Part shown: one piece after another, positions 24,391 through 33,428 of the stretch | Layout: every line of letters begins with the position of its first letter | Position numbering within the stretch: position 1 is the stretch's first letter | Source of the DNA: Chitinophagaceae bacterium 26-R-25 | GTDB taxonomy: Bacteria; Bacteroidota; Bacteroidia; Chitinophagales; Chitinophagaceae | Direction: 5' to 3' | Length of the DNA: 64,000 nt | Assembly (NCBI GenBank): GCA_029906195.1 | Contig: JARWSJ010000001.1 | Location: 2,356,001 to 2,420,000 of the forward strand | The notes under the pieces: model-generated | What the model was told of the DNA's origin: nothing | Databases searched by the model: none | What the model saw: the letters and a program-made list of their open reading frames with translations, nothing else | Translations under genes and position numbers: made by a program

Positions 24391-24615
24391 ATGCCCATCA
24401 TCGTTTATAGAAGAAACAAATGCATTGGTTGCAATTACTGCACTGAACACGCTCCGGAATTTTGGCGCATGTCAAAGAAAGATGGTAAGAGTGTATTGCT
24501 TAACTCCGTTGAAAAAAGCGGTCGCTGGAATCTTCGCATAAGCGAAGCAGATGTCGAAGTAAACAAGAGAGCAGCGGAGGCTTGTCCTGTGAAAGTGATT
24601 GAAGTAAACGGATAG
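24391..24615 (+). CDS. Single-cluster 4Fe-4S ferredoxin
   Basis: The 74-residue product has Cys11, Cys14 and Cys17 (CIGCNYC) and a distant Cys65 followed by Pro (ACPVKVI), the ligand pattern of one 4Fe-4S cluster. Between them is an acidic/aromatic linker. It resembles small ferredoxins of the Fer4_13 type. Its position directly behind the U32 gene on the same strand suggests it is the electron donor of that enzyme; this is inference from context. Confidence 0.88.
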   Translation: MPIIVYRRNKCIGCNYCTEHAPEFWRMSKKDGKSVLLNSVEKSGRWNLRISEADVEVNKRAAEACPVKVIEVNG

Positions 24616-24707
24616 GGACTGAATAACTGAGCAACTGAATAACTGATCATGAACGTCGACGCTAGTTCGCTATTCAATAATTCAACCTTTCTCTTATTCA
24701 GTCGTTA
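24616..24707. repeat. Inverted octamer repeats between convergent genes
   Basis: 24616-24648 (ACTGAATAACTGAGCAACTG) follows the ferredoxin stop. The other arm (24690-24707, CTTATTCAGTCGTTAG) overlaps the end of the minus-strand membrane-protein gene, supplying its TGA stop (AAC GAC TGA). The arms are inverted relative to each other. Confidence 0.75.
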
Positions 24708-26188
24708 GATAAGATATCTTCTACGTCGACCAACAAAGTATTTTTCGACAAAACAGGTTTCGCATTCTCGAATTCCTCTTTTCCCAGCCAACTCTTTACA
24801 ACTATTTTCTCCGCTAGTGCCCTGTCATTTGTACGCTCGTAAATTAGCAGCTTTGTTAAAAAAATGGGCGTCCAGTCAAAGAAAGTGGACGGCACGCCAA
24901 ATTCATCCCAGGAGCGGTTGATGCCGTATTTTTTTTCAAAAAAATCCTGGTGTGGTCTTATGAAATAGACAGTATCAATATCATTGTGATAGTTGGAAAT
25001 AAGAAAGTTTTTTACCTGTGCAAATTCGTTCACCACTGGCTTCAAAAACTGACACCTTACGTTATAGAAAGCATTACCAGCAAAAAATATTGCGCCAGCT
25101 ATTACAAATGCGAATAGCGCTTTCTGTTTTTTAAATGCATTCGCAATGATCGTAAACACGGAAAGAAAAACAGCCATGTTTAAAGCAAATAAAGTCCGGT
25201 TTGACGCGTAATTTTCTTTTGCGATCAACGAGGGAAAGTAGATAAGAATAAACAACAACACCAGGCACAGCAAGGTTTTTACGGAGTCAGAAACTGCCAT
25301 TTTTCTTTGCTGAAAAAAATATAGAATCAACACTCCTGCAGCAACTACAATATATGCAACAAATCCAACAATGCTTACCTCGTTGAGAATGACGTTGAAA
25401 AGGAATGAGCTCTTCAACGGCATTACAAGGAAATACAGCAACTTGCGTGGAACATTGGTATTGAAAGCTGTGCGGTCGTTCGGGCCAATGCCATATGCTT
25501 TAAGACTGTACTTGTACAACATATAGTAGACCACTAAAATGACAAAATACATGACAACACCGATGATTACACTCCTGTTAATTTTGTTATTTGCGATCAA
25601 CTGCAACGCAAATGGAAGAAGGAAACAGCCGAAACAGTTTTGATAAGTAAACAATGACACCACACCAAGCGCAATCGAAATAATCAAAAATTTAGACCCA
25701 ACTTCTACCCTGCCATTTTCAAACTTTATCGCCGCGTATAAAAAGTATCCGGATACTAAACCTGCGGTGTTGGCAAGAAACATTTCAAAACATGCAGACC
25801 ACACAATAGAGCTTGTTACGGCTGGCATGCAAATAAGAAATAAGGTTGCCAGGAAGGGCATGGAGTCCGGTAAAGATTCCCTGTTGCAGATTTTTTTAAT
25901 GATGAAATACCAAACAGGCACAGACAGCAACCATCCGCAAAATGAAAACAGCCTGATAAATAAAAGTTCATTTATCGTATTAATCGAACCAAACAATCTC
26001 ACAGCCATTTTTTCTGTAATCAGTCTCCCGAATTGTATTAACGTGTGCTCATTTCCTGTTCTAAATTGCCACAAACCGGCAGATTCATCTGTATAAGCGT
26101 AGGTATTAAGAAAAACAGGGTAATAAACAACAACAGCAACGAGAAGTAATAAGAGTATAGAGATGAAGGGGCGTTGCTTAGCGTTCAT
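24698..26188 (-). CDS. Polytopic membrane protein, GT-C-like
   Basis: The product is 496 residues from the ATG at 26188 (MNAKQRP). In-frame ATGs at 26197 and 26251 would add only a short or very hydrophobic leader. About 11-12 membrane helices are followed by a soluble C-terminal part (about 420-496). The first loop has FLNTYAYTDESAGLWQFRTGNE, with acidic residues placed as in GT-C lipid-linked sugar transferases and mannosyltransferase-like proteins. That family is my best guess; no certain signature is seen. It is transcribed alone. Confidence 0.6.
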   Translation of the reverse strand: MNAKQRPFISILLLLLVAVVVYYPVFLNTYAYTDESAGLWQFRTGNEHTLIQFGRLITEKMAVRLFGSINTINELLFIRLFSFCGWLLSVPVWYFIIKKICNRESLPDSMPFLATLFLICMPAVTSSIVWSACFEMFLANTAGLVSGYFLYAAIKFENGRVEVGSKFLIISIALGVVSLFTYQNCFGCFLLPFALQLIANNKINRSVIIGVVMYFVILVVYYMLYKYSLKAYGIGPNDRTAFNTNVPRKLLYFLVMPLKSSFLFNVILNEVSIVGFVAYIVVAAGVLILYFFQQRKMAVSDSVKTLLCLVLLFILIYFPSLIAKENYASNRTLFALNMAVFLSVFTIIANAFKKQKALFAFVIAGAIFFAGNAFYNVRCQFLKPVVNEFAQVKNFLISNYHNDIDTVYFIRPHQDFFEKKYGINRSWDEFGVPSTFFDWTPIFLTKLLIYERTNDRALAEKIVVKSWLGKEEFENAKPVLSKNTLLVDVEDILSND

Positions 26189-26301
26189 TAAGTACATGAT
26201 AGGAAGAAATGGTTTAACGGCGGCAAAGATGCAGAAAAAAACAATTAGCAAGTGCCCTTTTCAAATCGCAACCCAAGTGGCCGGCTTATGATTTCCTCTT
26301 T

Positions 26302-26889
26302 TTATTTTTTGTACTTGTTGTCTTTCCACCTATTCGTTTCGGCTTCACAGTCGGTAATCAATTGTTGCAGTCGTTTTAACTGGGTGTCATTTTGTTTGGC
26401 GGTCATTACCCAACTTACAGAAAGCTTCTTGTAGGAAGGAGCAAGAGCTTGAAAATATTGCCATGCCTTTTTATTTGCTGTCAATAGCTTTTTATACTCG
26501 GAAGCCAGTTCCATTTCTTCATTTTCATGCGGATAAATGCGAGACTTTTTTTCTGTTCTTTTGGCAAAACTTTCCAATCCTGCGGGCTGCATCAGTCCTT
26601 GCTTTGTCAGCTCTTCGACTTTTTTAATATTAATGGCACTCCATATGCTGTCTGATTTTCGCTGCGTAAAACGAATCTGATAACTTTCGTCGTCAATTGA
26701 TCTTCGAACGGCATCGATCCACCCAAAACAAAGCGCTTCATCAACAGATTCCGGCCAGGTCATGCTGGCTTTGCTGCTGCCCACTTTATAAAATCCAACC
26801 AATAGTTCGGTTTCCTTCTTATGATTTTTCTGCAGCCATTTTCTGAAATCGGATTTCTTCTCAAAAAATACAGGCCCTTCATTTTTCAT
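26302..26889 (-). CDS. YdeI/OmpD-associated family protein
   Basis: The product is 195 residues. It starts VFFEKKSDFRKWLQKNHKKETELLVGFYKVGS, with the central TWPESVDEALCFGWIDAVRRSIDDESYQIRFTQRKSDSIWSAIN. This is the YdeI family arrangement (WxxSVDEALCFGWIDG...RFTPR...S.WS..N). The C-terminal tail has the KQNDTQLKRLQQLI helix. Members have been linked to antimicrobial-peptide or bacteriocin resistance in other bacteria, without a known mechanism. It is transcribed alone. Confidence 0.88.
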   Translation of the reverse strand: MKNEGPVFFEKKSDFRKWLQKNHKKETELLVGFYKVGSSKASMTWPESVDEALCFGWIDAVRRSIDDESYQIRFTQRKSDSIWSAINIKKVEELTKQGLMQPAGLESFAKRTEKKSRIYPHENEEMELASEYKKLLTANKKAWQYFQALAPSYKKLSVSWVMTAKQNDTQLKRLQQLITDCEAETNRWKDNKYKK

Positions 26890-26933
26890 GGATCAAAGTT
26901 TTTCTAAAGATAGGAATAAGCCTACAGCCTTCC

Positions 26934-28022
26934 CTAACCCAGAAAATAAAGTGTGACCCCAAAGATCGCATAAACCGACAGCAACAGCACACCAAGGTAC
27001 CATGTTGACTTGCCATGATTTGACGTTAGCACCACCGTTAGTGTACCAAACAGAAGCATAAAGATGAGTCCGCCTTTAAAGCTGAGATCCATGGGCGCCG
27101 GTGCTATGAAGTAACTGAGCAACACCATAAGCGGCGTTACAAACAAAGCGATCTGTGCAGAACTACCCATGGCAATGCCCACGCTGATATCCAGTTTGTT
27201 TTTCTTGGCTGCTGAAAATGCAGACATCATTTCGGCCGCTGCACCAACGATCGGGATAATGATGAAACCTACGAAACCTTGTGACAATCCCATTTTTTCG
27301 GAAGCGTCCTGCACTCCTTCTACAAAAATTTCACTCACTATGGCAATGCAGGTAGCAGATATTATGAGCACGATCACCGCGGTTTTCACTGGCCACACAT
27401 GTTCTTCTCCATGTCCGCCTTCTGGTTCTTCTGACTTAAAGAAATCAGAATGGGTTTTCAATGAAAAAAATAAACTCAGCAGGTAAACGACCATTAATAA
27501 AATCGCAATGCCCAGGCTGATCTTATCCAATGGCGCGGCTTTTTCACCTTCGGAAACTTTTGTTACGATGGTAGGTACCATTAAGGCGATGCACACAACA
27601 AACAACAGTGATGATTGAATGAACGCATTGAGCCGGTTAAAGTTTTGCACTTTGTATTTTAAACCGCCCTGCAAAAAAGACACGCCCAACATGAACAAGG
27701 AGTTGGTTACAACAGCACCGGCGATCGAGGCTTTTACAAGTTCGATCAAACCCTGGCTCAGCGCGGCAATGAATATCACCATTTCCGTAAGGTTGCCGAG
27801 CGTTGCATTGAGCAGGCCGCCAATGGTGTCGCCTGTTTTGGCTGCAATGCCTTCAGTGGCGTGCGACAGAAAAGCCGCCAGGGGAATAATCGCAATTAAA
27901 GAAAGAAGGAACATTAAAGTATCTGATCCGCTATGCGTCCAATGCAGTATCAATACAATGGGTATCGCAATGCCCATCCAAAAGATGGGTTTTGATTTGA
28001 TGTCTTTTACAAACTGGTTCAT
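26934..28022 (-). CDS. Calcium/cation-proton antiporter (CaCA family)
   Basis: The 362-residue inner-membrane protein has about 11 helices in two inverted halves joined by a short acidic/His loop (EEPEGGHGEEH, about 196-207). The two alpha-repeat motifs with the cation-binding Glu are GGLLNATLGNLTEMVIF (near 88-104) and GAAAEMMSAFSAAKKNKLDISVGIAMGSSAQIALF (near 259-294). It exports Ca2+ in exchange for protons. It lies 45 bases downstream of the K+ channel gene on the same strand and may be co-transcribed with it. Confidence 0.93.
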   Translation of the reverse strand: MNQFVKDIKSKPIFWMGIAIPIVLILHWTHSGSDTLMFLLSLIAIIPLAAFLSHATEGIAAKTGDTIGGLLNATLGNLTEMVIFIAALSQGLIELVKASIAGAVVTNSLFMLGVSFLQGGLKYKVQNFNRLNAFIQSSLLFVVCIALMVPTIVTKVSEGEKAAPLDKISLGIAILLMVVYLLSLFFSLKTHSDFFKSEEPEGGHGEEHVWPVKTAVIVLIISATCIAIVSEIFVEGVQDASEKMGLSQGFVGFIIIPIVGAAAEMMSAFSAAKKNKLDISVGIAMGSSAQIALFVTPLMVLLSYFIAPAPMDLSFKGGLIFMLLFGTLTVVLTSNHGKSTWYLGVLLLSVYAIFGVTLYFLG

Positions 28023-28067
28023 AAAGTTGGGAGTTGTTATTGAATGGTGAGTTGGAATCAGATTGAC

Positions 28068-28739
28068 TCATTTTTGTTTTCTTTCTTTTGACGATTCAAA
28101 TTCCATGGACACAAGCCGTGCTATCAACACTGCCGGATACAACTGGCCTATCAACGCTTCCATATTTGCCAGTGATCTGCTGAATGGCAGCGACGGGTTA
28201 ATATCACCATAGCCTGCAGTTGTCAGTGTTGTAAGGCTGAAATACATAAACTCTTTCCTATCTGACGAGGCCAATCCTTTAAACGCAACGCTTCCCTCTA
28301 TCAGGTAAATCGTTTGGTACAATAAAGCAAATATGAAACTGATGAGAAGATAAACCACTACTGCACCCAATACCCTGTGCACGGTTACCGGGCCATCATG
28401 GAACGTGCGAAGCAGCACCACCCAGCTGAGCAGCATGCAATACAAAACGGTAAGCACGTTGTTTATTACATCCAGCGACGGTGACCGGAATACAGCTCCG
28501 AGTATAATCAAGACCACCAGGATAGAGACAATTAACTTTAAGATGAAATTCTCGAAAAAGATCAATATGCCGGTTACAAGTAAACAAATGTAGAAAGCAA
28601 AGAAGACCAGCCTCCCAAATGTTGTACCCTGCCCAAATGGAATAACGATGAAAATGTGTATAAAAAGAATACAAAGCAAAACGGTAAGGCTTGCTTCCTG
28701 GGCCCAGAGTGACTGAATTTTTTTGCCAACTGCGTTCAT
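28068..28739 (-). CDS. Potassium channel-family protein
   Basis: The 223-residue product has four N-terminal membrane helices (17-34, 42-62, 64-83, 94-111), then the pore module: helix 122-144, pore loop with selectivity filter TAGYGD at 174-179, and last helix about 190-208. There is no charged S4 helix, so it should not be voltage gated, and no cytoplasmic RCK domain follows. It forms a plausible ion-homeostasis pair with the CaCA exchanger 45 bases downstream. Confidence 0.88.
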   Translation of the reverse strand: MNAVGKKIQSLWAQEASLTVLLCILFIHIFIVIPFGQGTTFGRLVFFAFYICLLVTGILIFFENFILKLIVSILVVLIILGAVFRSPSLDVINNVLTVLYCMLLSWVVLLRTFHDGPVTVHRVLGAVVVYLLISFIFALLYQTIYLIEGSVAFKGLASSDRKEFMYFSLTTLTTAGYGDINPSLPFSRSLANMEALIGQLYPAVLIARLVSMEFESSKERKQK

Positions 28740-28849
28740 ATCGTAGCGGGTTACTTATGACGAATAAGCTCATCCGAAATGATACAACAAACAGGGTGCA
28801 CAATTGTTCAGTCAAGCCCAAAAACACATGTACACGGTAATGTCAAATG

Positions 28850-28985
28850 ACTGAATAACCGAATAACTGAATAACTGAATGGCCGATGGGTTGAATTATT
28901 GAATAATTGAGGCATGAAACCGAAAAGTATGTCGCACATAAACCTTCAGTTATTCAGTTATTCAGTCAATCAGTCATTCAGTCTC
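28850..28985. repeat. Inverted octamer repeats
   Basis: 28850-28880 (ACTGAATAACCGAATAACTG) reads outward from the K+ channel start. 28942-28985 (TTCAGTTATTCAGTTATTCA) reads outward from the stop of the monooxygenase, which lies five bases away. They are inverted relative to each other with a ~60-base loop. Confidence 0.85.
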
Positions 28986-28986
28986 T

Positions 28987-30138
28987 CTAAAAGTCCACTT
29001 TCAGTACCTTCCTTACCTGCGTTTGTTTGAACTTCTCGGGTAGCGAACGCAGGAAAGCATTTCTCAGGCGGCAGAATAAACCGTTTTCCATTTGGGCCAT
29101 TCTTCCTAAAACCCATGAAGTGTTTGTAATGTCGCGGGTACGACTTAAACGTCTTTTTTCAAAGCATTTAAAAGCTTCCTGGGGTCCTGGATGCCTGGAT
29201 AGTTCATCTGCCAGGACAATTGCGTCTTCGATGGCCTGGCAGGCTCCCTGGCCCATGTTTGGCGTGGTGGCATGTGCTGCATCTCCAATGAGAACAACGT
29301 TGGAGAACGCAAAATGCTGCAATGGCCGGATATCGATGATATCGCTCCATATCAGCGCATCGTCAGGAGTTTGATTAAGCAAAGTCTGGATGTCCTGATG
29401 ATACGATGCAAACTCGCGTTGCAGATCAGCGACTTTGAATGATCGCATCTTTGCATCATTTTGTGGTGCGTTTATGCAGGCGAACCAATAAACTTTATTA
29501 CCGGCAAGTGGCGCAATGCCAAACCTGCCATTTGTGCCCCATGTTTCCGAGCTTCCAGCTTCGTTGAATTGGGCGGTGTTCACAACGGCACGCCAGCAAG
29601 TATAACCCGCATATCTTGGTACTGATTCAGCAACAAGCTGTTTTCTTACAGGAGAGTGAATACCGTCTGCAGCAATCAGGTAATTGGTTACATACGAAGT
29701 GCCGTCTTCAAAATGCAATACGGTTTCCTTTTCTTTTTGCTCAAAAGATTTGAGTCGTCTATTGGTGTGGATAGAAGTTGCAGGAATTTTTGACAACAAC
29801 ACATTGTGCAATACGGCGCGGTGTATAGTAAAATTATCCGGGGCATCATCAACCGACAAAAACGTTGTATCAGTTCTCGTAATCAATTTACCGCGGGAAG
29901 AAAGAATATCAAATCCTGATAATTGTTTTCCTAAGGGAATAATGTCCGAATCGATACCCAGCCTGCGATACGCCAGCATTGCATTTGCAGCAAGCACTAT
30001 GCCTGCTCCCACGGGTTTCACCTCCGGTGCGGCTTCGAAAATGGTTGCTTGTATACCCTTCTGTGCAAGTGCTATGGCAGCCGTAAGTCCGGCAATGCCG
30101 CCGCCGATAATGGTAAACGTTTCGTTGGCTTGGATCAT
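28987..30138 (-). CDS. FAD-dependent aromatic-type monooxygenase
   Basis: The product is 383 residues. The FAD-binding GGGIAG motif is at residues 12-17, the DG motif is LIAADGIHSPVRKQL in the middle, and the GD motif is LIGDAAHATTPNMGQGACQAIEDA near 285. This order defines the class A flavin monooxygenases (p-hydroxybenzoate hydroxylase fold), which hydroxylate or epoxidise small aromatic or isoprenoid substrates with NAD(P)H and O2. The substrate is not predictable. It is transcribed alone between two repeat-filled gaps. Confidence 0.9.
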   Translation of the reverse strand: MIQANETFTIIGGGIAGLTAAIALAQKGIQATIFEAAPEVKPVGAGIVLAANAMLAYRRLGIDSDIIPLGKQLSGFDILSSRGKLITRTDTTFLSVDDAPDNFTIHRAVLHNVLLSKIPATSIHTNRRLKSFEQKEKETVLHFEDGTSYVTNYLIAADGIHSPVRKQLVAESVPRYAGYTCWRAVVNTAQFNEAGSSETWGTNGRFGIAPLAGNKVYWFACINAPQNDAKMRSFKVADLQREFASYHQDIQTLLNQTPDDALIWSDIIDIRPLQHFAFSNVVLIGDAAHATTPNMGQGACQAIEDAIVLADELSRHPGPQEAFKCFEKRRLSRTRDITNTSWVLGRMAQMENGLFCRLRNAFLRSLPEKFKQTQVRKVLKVDF

Positions 30139-30142
30139 GATG

Positions 30143-30183
30143 CAAACTTAGGAATTAGAAATTAGGAATTAGGAGTTAGGAAT
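30143..30183. repeat. AATTAGG heptamer run
   Basis: TTAGGAATTAGAAATTAGGA and further units read outward from the monooxygenase start. A mixed TTAATTATTAATTCCTAATT run (30265-30290) on the other side of the gap reads outward from the DinB stop. Confidence 0.75.
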
Positions 30184-30223
30184 TCTTAGGTTCTACATTC
30201 CGCGTTGGTTGAAAAAGCTTTAC

Positions 30224-30263
30224 AAAAAAAGGTGCAGCATCCGTTAACGAATGCTGCACCTTT
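30224..30263 (-). terminator. Rho-independent terminator of the secreted DinB gene
   Basis: Perfect 13-base stem AAAGGTGCAGCAT/ATGCTGCACCTTT (30228-30240 and 30251-30263) with a 10-base loop. On the minus strand it is followed by a T-run (TTTTTTT). It lies 29 bases after the stop at 30292. Confidence 0.9.
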
Positions 30264-30291
30264 AATTCTTAATTATTAATTCCTAATTCTA

Positions 30292-30900
30292 TTATTGTTT
30301 CGGAAAATTAGGATCAGCTTTTACTTCATTCAGTTGTTGCGTGTGTCTGTTGGTGTGTGCGGCGATCAGCAATATCAGTTGATATGCATCTGCTTTGCCA
30401 AATGGCATTTTACCAACATGGTTCCTTAAATCTTCATCAGTGCCCTGTACATATTTTATAAGATCATCCCTGTCCTTATTAAACTGAGCAAGTGTTTCAG
30501 CTAAAGTTTTGTAGGGAGAATTCACAGGTTTGAAAGGTTCGGGAGCTTGTGCTTTGTGGCTTCTGTCTTCAATCATTCCTACAAATTGCTCATCAGTAAA
30601 ACTAGATTTAAAAGCACTGTCGTTTGGCGCCTTTGCAAGTTTTTGCTGAGAATCGAAAATTCCTTTTGAAGAGAGTGTGATGTGCTGCACACATTCCAAT
30701 ACAGACCAGCGATCTGGCGCTTGTTTAAAATTCAATTGTGCATCGGACAAACCCTGCACTGCACTAACCAGATCATTTTTAGTTTTGCTGAGAAGATCAA
30801 CAGCAAACTTTCTTTCAGCATCGGTAAGCCCCTTTTTGTTGTAAGTAGTAAAACTGCCGAACAAAACGGGAAAGACTAACAGTAACAATAAAGATTTCAT
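30292..30900 (-). CDS. Exported DinB-family protein
   Basis: The product is 202 residues with a signal peptide (MKSLLLLLVFPVLFGS), unusual because DinB-fold proteins are mostly cytoplasmic. The four-helix DinB core has a His in WSVLECVQHITLSS and the pair AAHTNRHTQQL, matching the three-His metal site. DinB/YfiT relatives include thiol-dependent transferases and metal hydrolases; the substrate is unknown. It has a strong terminator. Three more DinB-fold genes lie in this window. Confidence 0.85.
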   Translation of the reverse strand: MKSLLLLLVFPVLFGSFTTYNKKGLTDAERKFAVDLLSKTKNDLVSAVQGLSDAQLNFKQAPDRWSVLECVQHITLSSKGIFDSQQKLAKAPNDSAFKSSFTDEQFVGMIEDRSHKAQAPEPFKPVNSPYKTLAETLAQFNKDRDDLIKYVQGTDEDLRNHVGKMPFGKADAYQLILLIAAHTNRHTQQLNEVKADPNFPKQ

Positions 30901-30957
30901 GGTGTTTAGCTTTTTTATGTTAAGCGATGTAAAGGTAAAAAGTTATTCGAGGAATAA

Positions 30958-31089
30958 TAGCTGAATAACCGAATAACTGATTAACTGAATAACTGAAGCA
31001 TTGATTAGTTACTGGTTAAAAACAGTCTCGTTATTTGACGTTCAACCATTCAGTTGTTCAGTTATTCAGTCTATTCAGTCATTCAGTTG
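30958..31089. repeat. Inverted octamer repeats
   Basis: 30958-30999 (GCTGAATAACCGAATAACTG) reads outward from the DinB start. 31044-31089 (TTCAGTTGTTCAGTTATTCA) reads outward from the GlxA stop a few bases away. They form a long imperfect hairpin with a ~45-base loop. Confidence 0.85.
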
Positions 31090-31092
31090 TTC

Positions 31093-32073
31093 TCACACAG
31101 CAACCCTGTCTTTGCTGTACTTGCTCTTGTAATCCAATGGAGATAAGCCTGTTACTTTTTTAAATACTTCCCTGAAAGCCTTGTCATCCGCATATCCTAC
31201 ATCATTCATGATTTCGAAAATTGATTTGCGGCCTTTCTCCAATTCCTTCTTTGCGGCTTCCACTTTTACGCGCTGCAAATACTCAACAGGTGTATTGCCG
31301 GTTGCTTTGATAAATCGTCTGTCAAAGTTGCGACGGCTGATGGCGAGTTGAGAAGCGAGCTTTTCAAATGAAATTTTTTCATCGATGTTGTCTTCTATGT
31401 ATTTCTGCGCTTCGTTAATCAATTCATCACCATGTCCTTTTTGTATGTGAAAAATAGAGAACTGCGACTGCGTTGTTCTTTCAATGTCAATCTGAAAAAT
31501 CTTTGAGCAAAAGATCGCTACAGACCTGTCAAACAATTTTTCCACGAGGTACAACATCAAATTCAAAAATGAATAGCCACCGCCATTAGTGTAGATCCCA
31601 TTTTCATCAGTGATGATCTTATCTTGTGCGATCTTAACATTGGGATACATTTCTTTGAATGCAGCAGTAGAGTTCCAATGTGTTGAGCAAGTTTTACCTT
31701 CGAGCAAACCTGTGGCGGCAAGCAGAAAAGCACCAGAGCACATGCTCGCAATCTCTGCGCCATTCTTATATTGCGCGCCTATCCAATCGATTAAAGCATC
31801 GTTCTTATCAATGGTCTCTTTGTAGTCGCCAAATATGGATGGAATGATGAGCAGATCAGTCTTTTTAATTGTTCTTATGTCGGTTGGATGAACGGTGAAA
31901 TAACCTTTGCTTATCACAGATTCTTTTACAAAGCCCGCAATGCGAATATCAAGCTTTGACCGGTTGCCAATCTTTTGCCAATAGTCATTTGCCCTGGTCA
32001 AAATTTCCCACGCACCCGCTACACTATTGAGATTGAACTCACAATCGGGGACAACTATTGTAATGTGTTTCAT
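31093..32073 (-). CDS. GlxA-family regulator (DJ-1/PfpI domain plus AraC HTH)
   Basis: The product is 326 residues from the ATG at 32073 (MKHITIVVPD), where the first beta-strand of the DJ-1 domain starts; the longer frame from 32112 adds a non-conserved leader. The DJ-1/PfpI domain has the nucleophile elbow ASMCSGAFLLAA. The C-terminal AraC domain has the first helix-turn-helix FEKLASQLAISRRNFDRRF and the second FEIMNDVGYADDKAFREVFKKVTGLSPLDYK. Such regulators activate or repress catabolic operons in response to small ligands. The divergent SRPBCC gene is a possible target. Confidence 0.9.
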   Translation of the reverse strand: MKHITIVVPDCEFNLNSVAGAWEILTRANDYWQKIGNRSKLDIRIAGFVKESVISKGYFTVHPTDIRTIKKTDLLIIPSIFGDYKETIDKNDALIDWIGAQYKNGAEIASMCSGAFLLAATGLLEGKTCSTHWNSTAAFKEMYPNVKIAQDKIITDENGIYTNGGGYSFLNLMLYLVEKLFDRSVAIFCSKIFQIDIERTTQSQFSIFHIQKGHGDELINEAQKYIEDNIDEKISFEKLASQLAISRRNFDRRFIKATGNTPVEYLQRVKVEAAKKELEKGRKSIFEIMNDVGYADDKAFREVFKKVTGLSPLDYKSKYSKDRVAV

Positions 32074-32183
32074 AAAAAACTTTCCGTAAATGTAGACAAA
32101 AGCGCTGGCCAAATCAACCCCTTAGAAAGTCTATTTCACACCCTGCCTATTTCTGATTAAGACAATAGCTTTGGGGTGAGAAA

Positions 32184-32300
32184 GTTATTAGTTGATGGTT
32201 GTTAGTTGTTAGGCATTCTTTGCGAATGCAAGAAAATCGCAATCTTGTTTAGGGGCAACAATTACCGTCTAACAACTATCAACTATCAACTAACAACATT
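32184..32300. repeat. GTTAGTTGTTAG-type inverted repeat in a divergent gap
   Basis: Left arm 32184-32215 (TTAGTTGATGGTTGTTAGTT) and right arm 32267-32300 (AACTATCAACTATCAACTAA) are imperfect inverted repeats. Each reads outward from its adjacent gene start. A trace of the same unit appears at 42225-42245. Confidence 0.75.
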
Positions 32301-32368
32301 ACACGAACAGCATTGTATTACTTACCTGGCTCCTTCAATATTTTGGCAGCCAAAAAAACAACACTATT

Positions 32369-32836
32369 ATGGACAGTAAAAACTTTAGTATCTCTTTCGA
32401 GGTAGATCAAACTCCACACGAGGTTTTCAACGCAGTAAACAACGTTACAAAATGGTGGATAGAAGACATAAAGGGTCAATCTTCCAAACTGAATGATGAG
32501 TTTTCCGTTCAGTTTTTTGTAGACGTTCATTATTCAAAACAAAGACTGATTGAAGTTATTCCGGACAAAAAAGTAGTTTGGCTGATAACAGAAAGCAATC
32601 TCAATTTTCTTCAAAACAAAAGCGAATGGACAAACACACAGGTCGTTTTTGAAATTTCACAACAAGGCAATAAAACACGTTTACAGTTTACGCATGTTGG
32701 CTTGACTCCTACTATTGAGTGCTATAAAGATTGCTCAAACGGATGGAACCAGTATGTTTCGAGCCTGTACAAGTTGATCACCACAGGAAAAGGCGAACCT
32801 GAAAAAATGGTTGTAGAAAACCAGCAACAGGCTTAG
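32369..32836 (+). CDS. SRPBCC (AHSA1-type) domain protein A
   Basis: The 155-residue START/Bet v1-like protein starts FSISFEVDQTPHEVFNAVNNVTKWW, the typical AHSA1 first strand and helix. The core RLIEVIPDKKVVWLITE and RLQFTHVGLTPTIECYKDCSNGWNQY match the second half. Such proteins bind hydrophobic ligands, and AHSA1 relatives act as Hsp90 co-factors in eukaryotes. The next gene is a clear paralogue (DQTPHEVFNAVNNV and NQTPIEVFNAVNNV). The two are 57 bases apart and probably co-transcribed. Confidence 0.85.
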   Translation: MDSKNFSISFEVDQTPHEVFNAVNNVTKWWIEDIKGQSSKLNDEFSVQFFVDVHYSKQRLIEVIPDKKVVWLITESNLNFLQNKSEWTNTQVVFEISQQGNKTRLQFTHVGLTPTIECYKDCSNGWNQYVSSLYKLITTGKGEPEKMVVENQQQA

Positions 32837-32893
32837 CTTCAAGAGAAATCCGCACCTGATCACATCAACATTTAAACACACAAATAAACAGCC

Positions 32894-33385
32894 ATGACAC
32901 CAAAAGATTTTACCACAACCATCCTCGTGAATCAAACACCAATTGAAGTTTTCAATGCAGTGAACAATGTTCGCGGCTGGTGGTCAGAAAATATTAACGG
33001 CGGCACAGAAAAACAAAATGATGTTTTCGACTACAATTTCAAAAATGCACATACCGCTAAAATAAAACTAGAAGAAGTAGTTCCCAACAAAAGAGTGGTT
33101 TGGCACATGCTAAAAAACTATTTCAAATTCACAAAGGATACAAGTGAGCTAACGGACTCCAGGGTGATCTTCGATATCGCCACAAAGGGAGATCAAACAC
33201 AGCTTACGTTCACCCACCAGGGGCTTCTGCCTGCGTGTGAATGCTATAGCGTTTGCGAGGAAGCATGGACGCACTATGTGCAGGAAAGCCTCCATGACCT
33301 GATCACAGAAGGCAAGGGTGAACCGAATCCAAAAGAGGGTGGCTTTAACGCTGAACTCACAGAAAAATGGGAAGCACAGCAATAA
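32894..33385 (+). CDS. SRPBCC (AHSA1-type) domain protein B
   Basis: The 163-residue paralogue of the preceding gene has the same order of blocks (VNQTPIEVFNAVNNVRGWW ... LEEVVPNKRVVWHML ... LTFTHQGLLPACECYSVCEEAW). Both copies keep two Cys in the ECY...C segment, which may be a metal or disulfide pair. A longer C-terminal tail is Lys/Glu rich. The tandem duplication and the SnoaL gene 43 bases later suggest a three-gene small-molecule-binding unit. Confidence 0.85.
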   Translation: MTPKDFTTTILVNQTPIEVFNAVNNVRGWWSENINGGTEKQNDVFDYNFKNAHTAKIKLEEVVPNKRVVWHMLKNYFKFTKDTSELTDSRVIFDIATKGDQTQLTFTHQGLLPACECYSVCEEAWTHYVQESLHDLITEGKGEPNPKEGGFNAELTEKWEAQQ

Positions 33386-33428
33386 ACGAAAACACACCAA
33401 CACCATTAACCAGCATCAAACAAATTGT

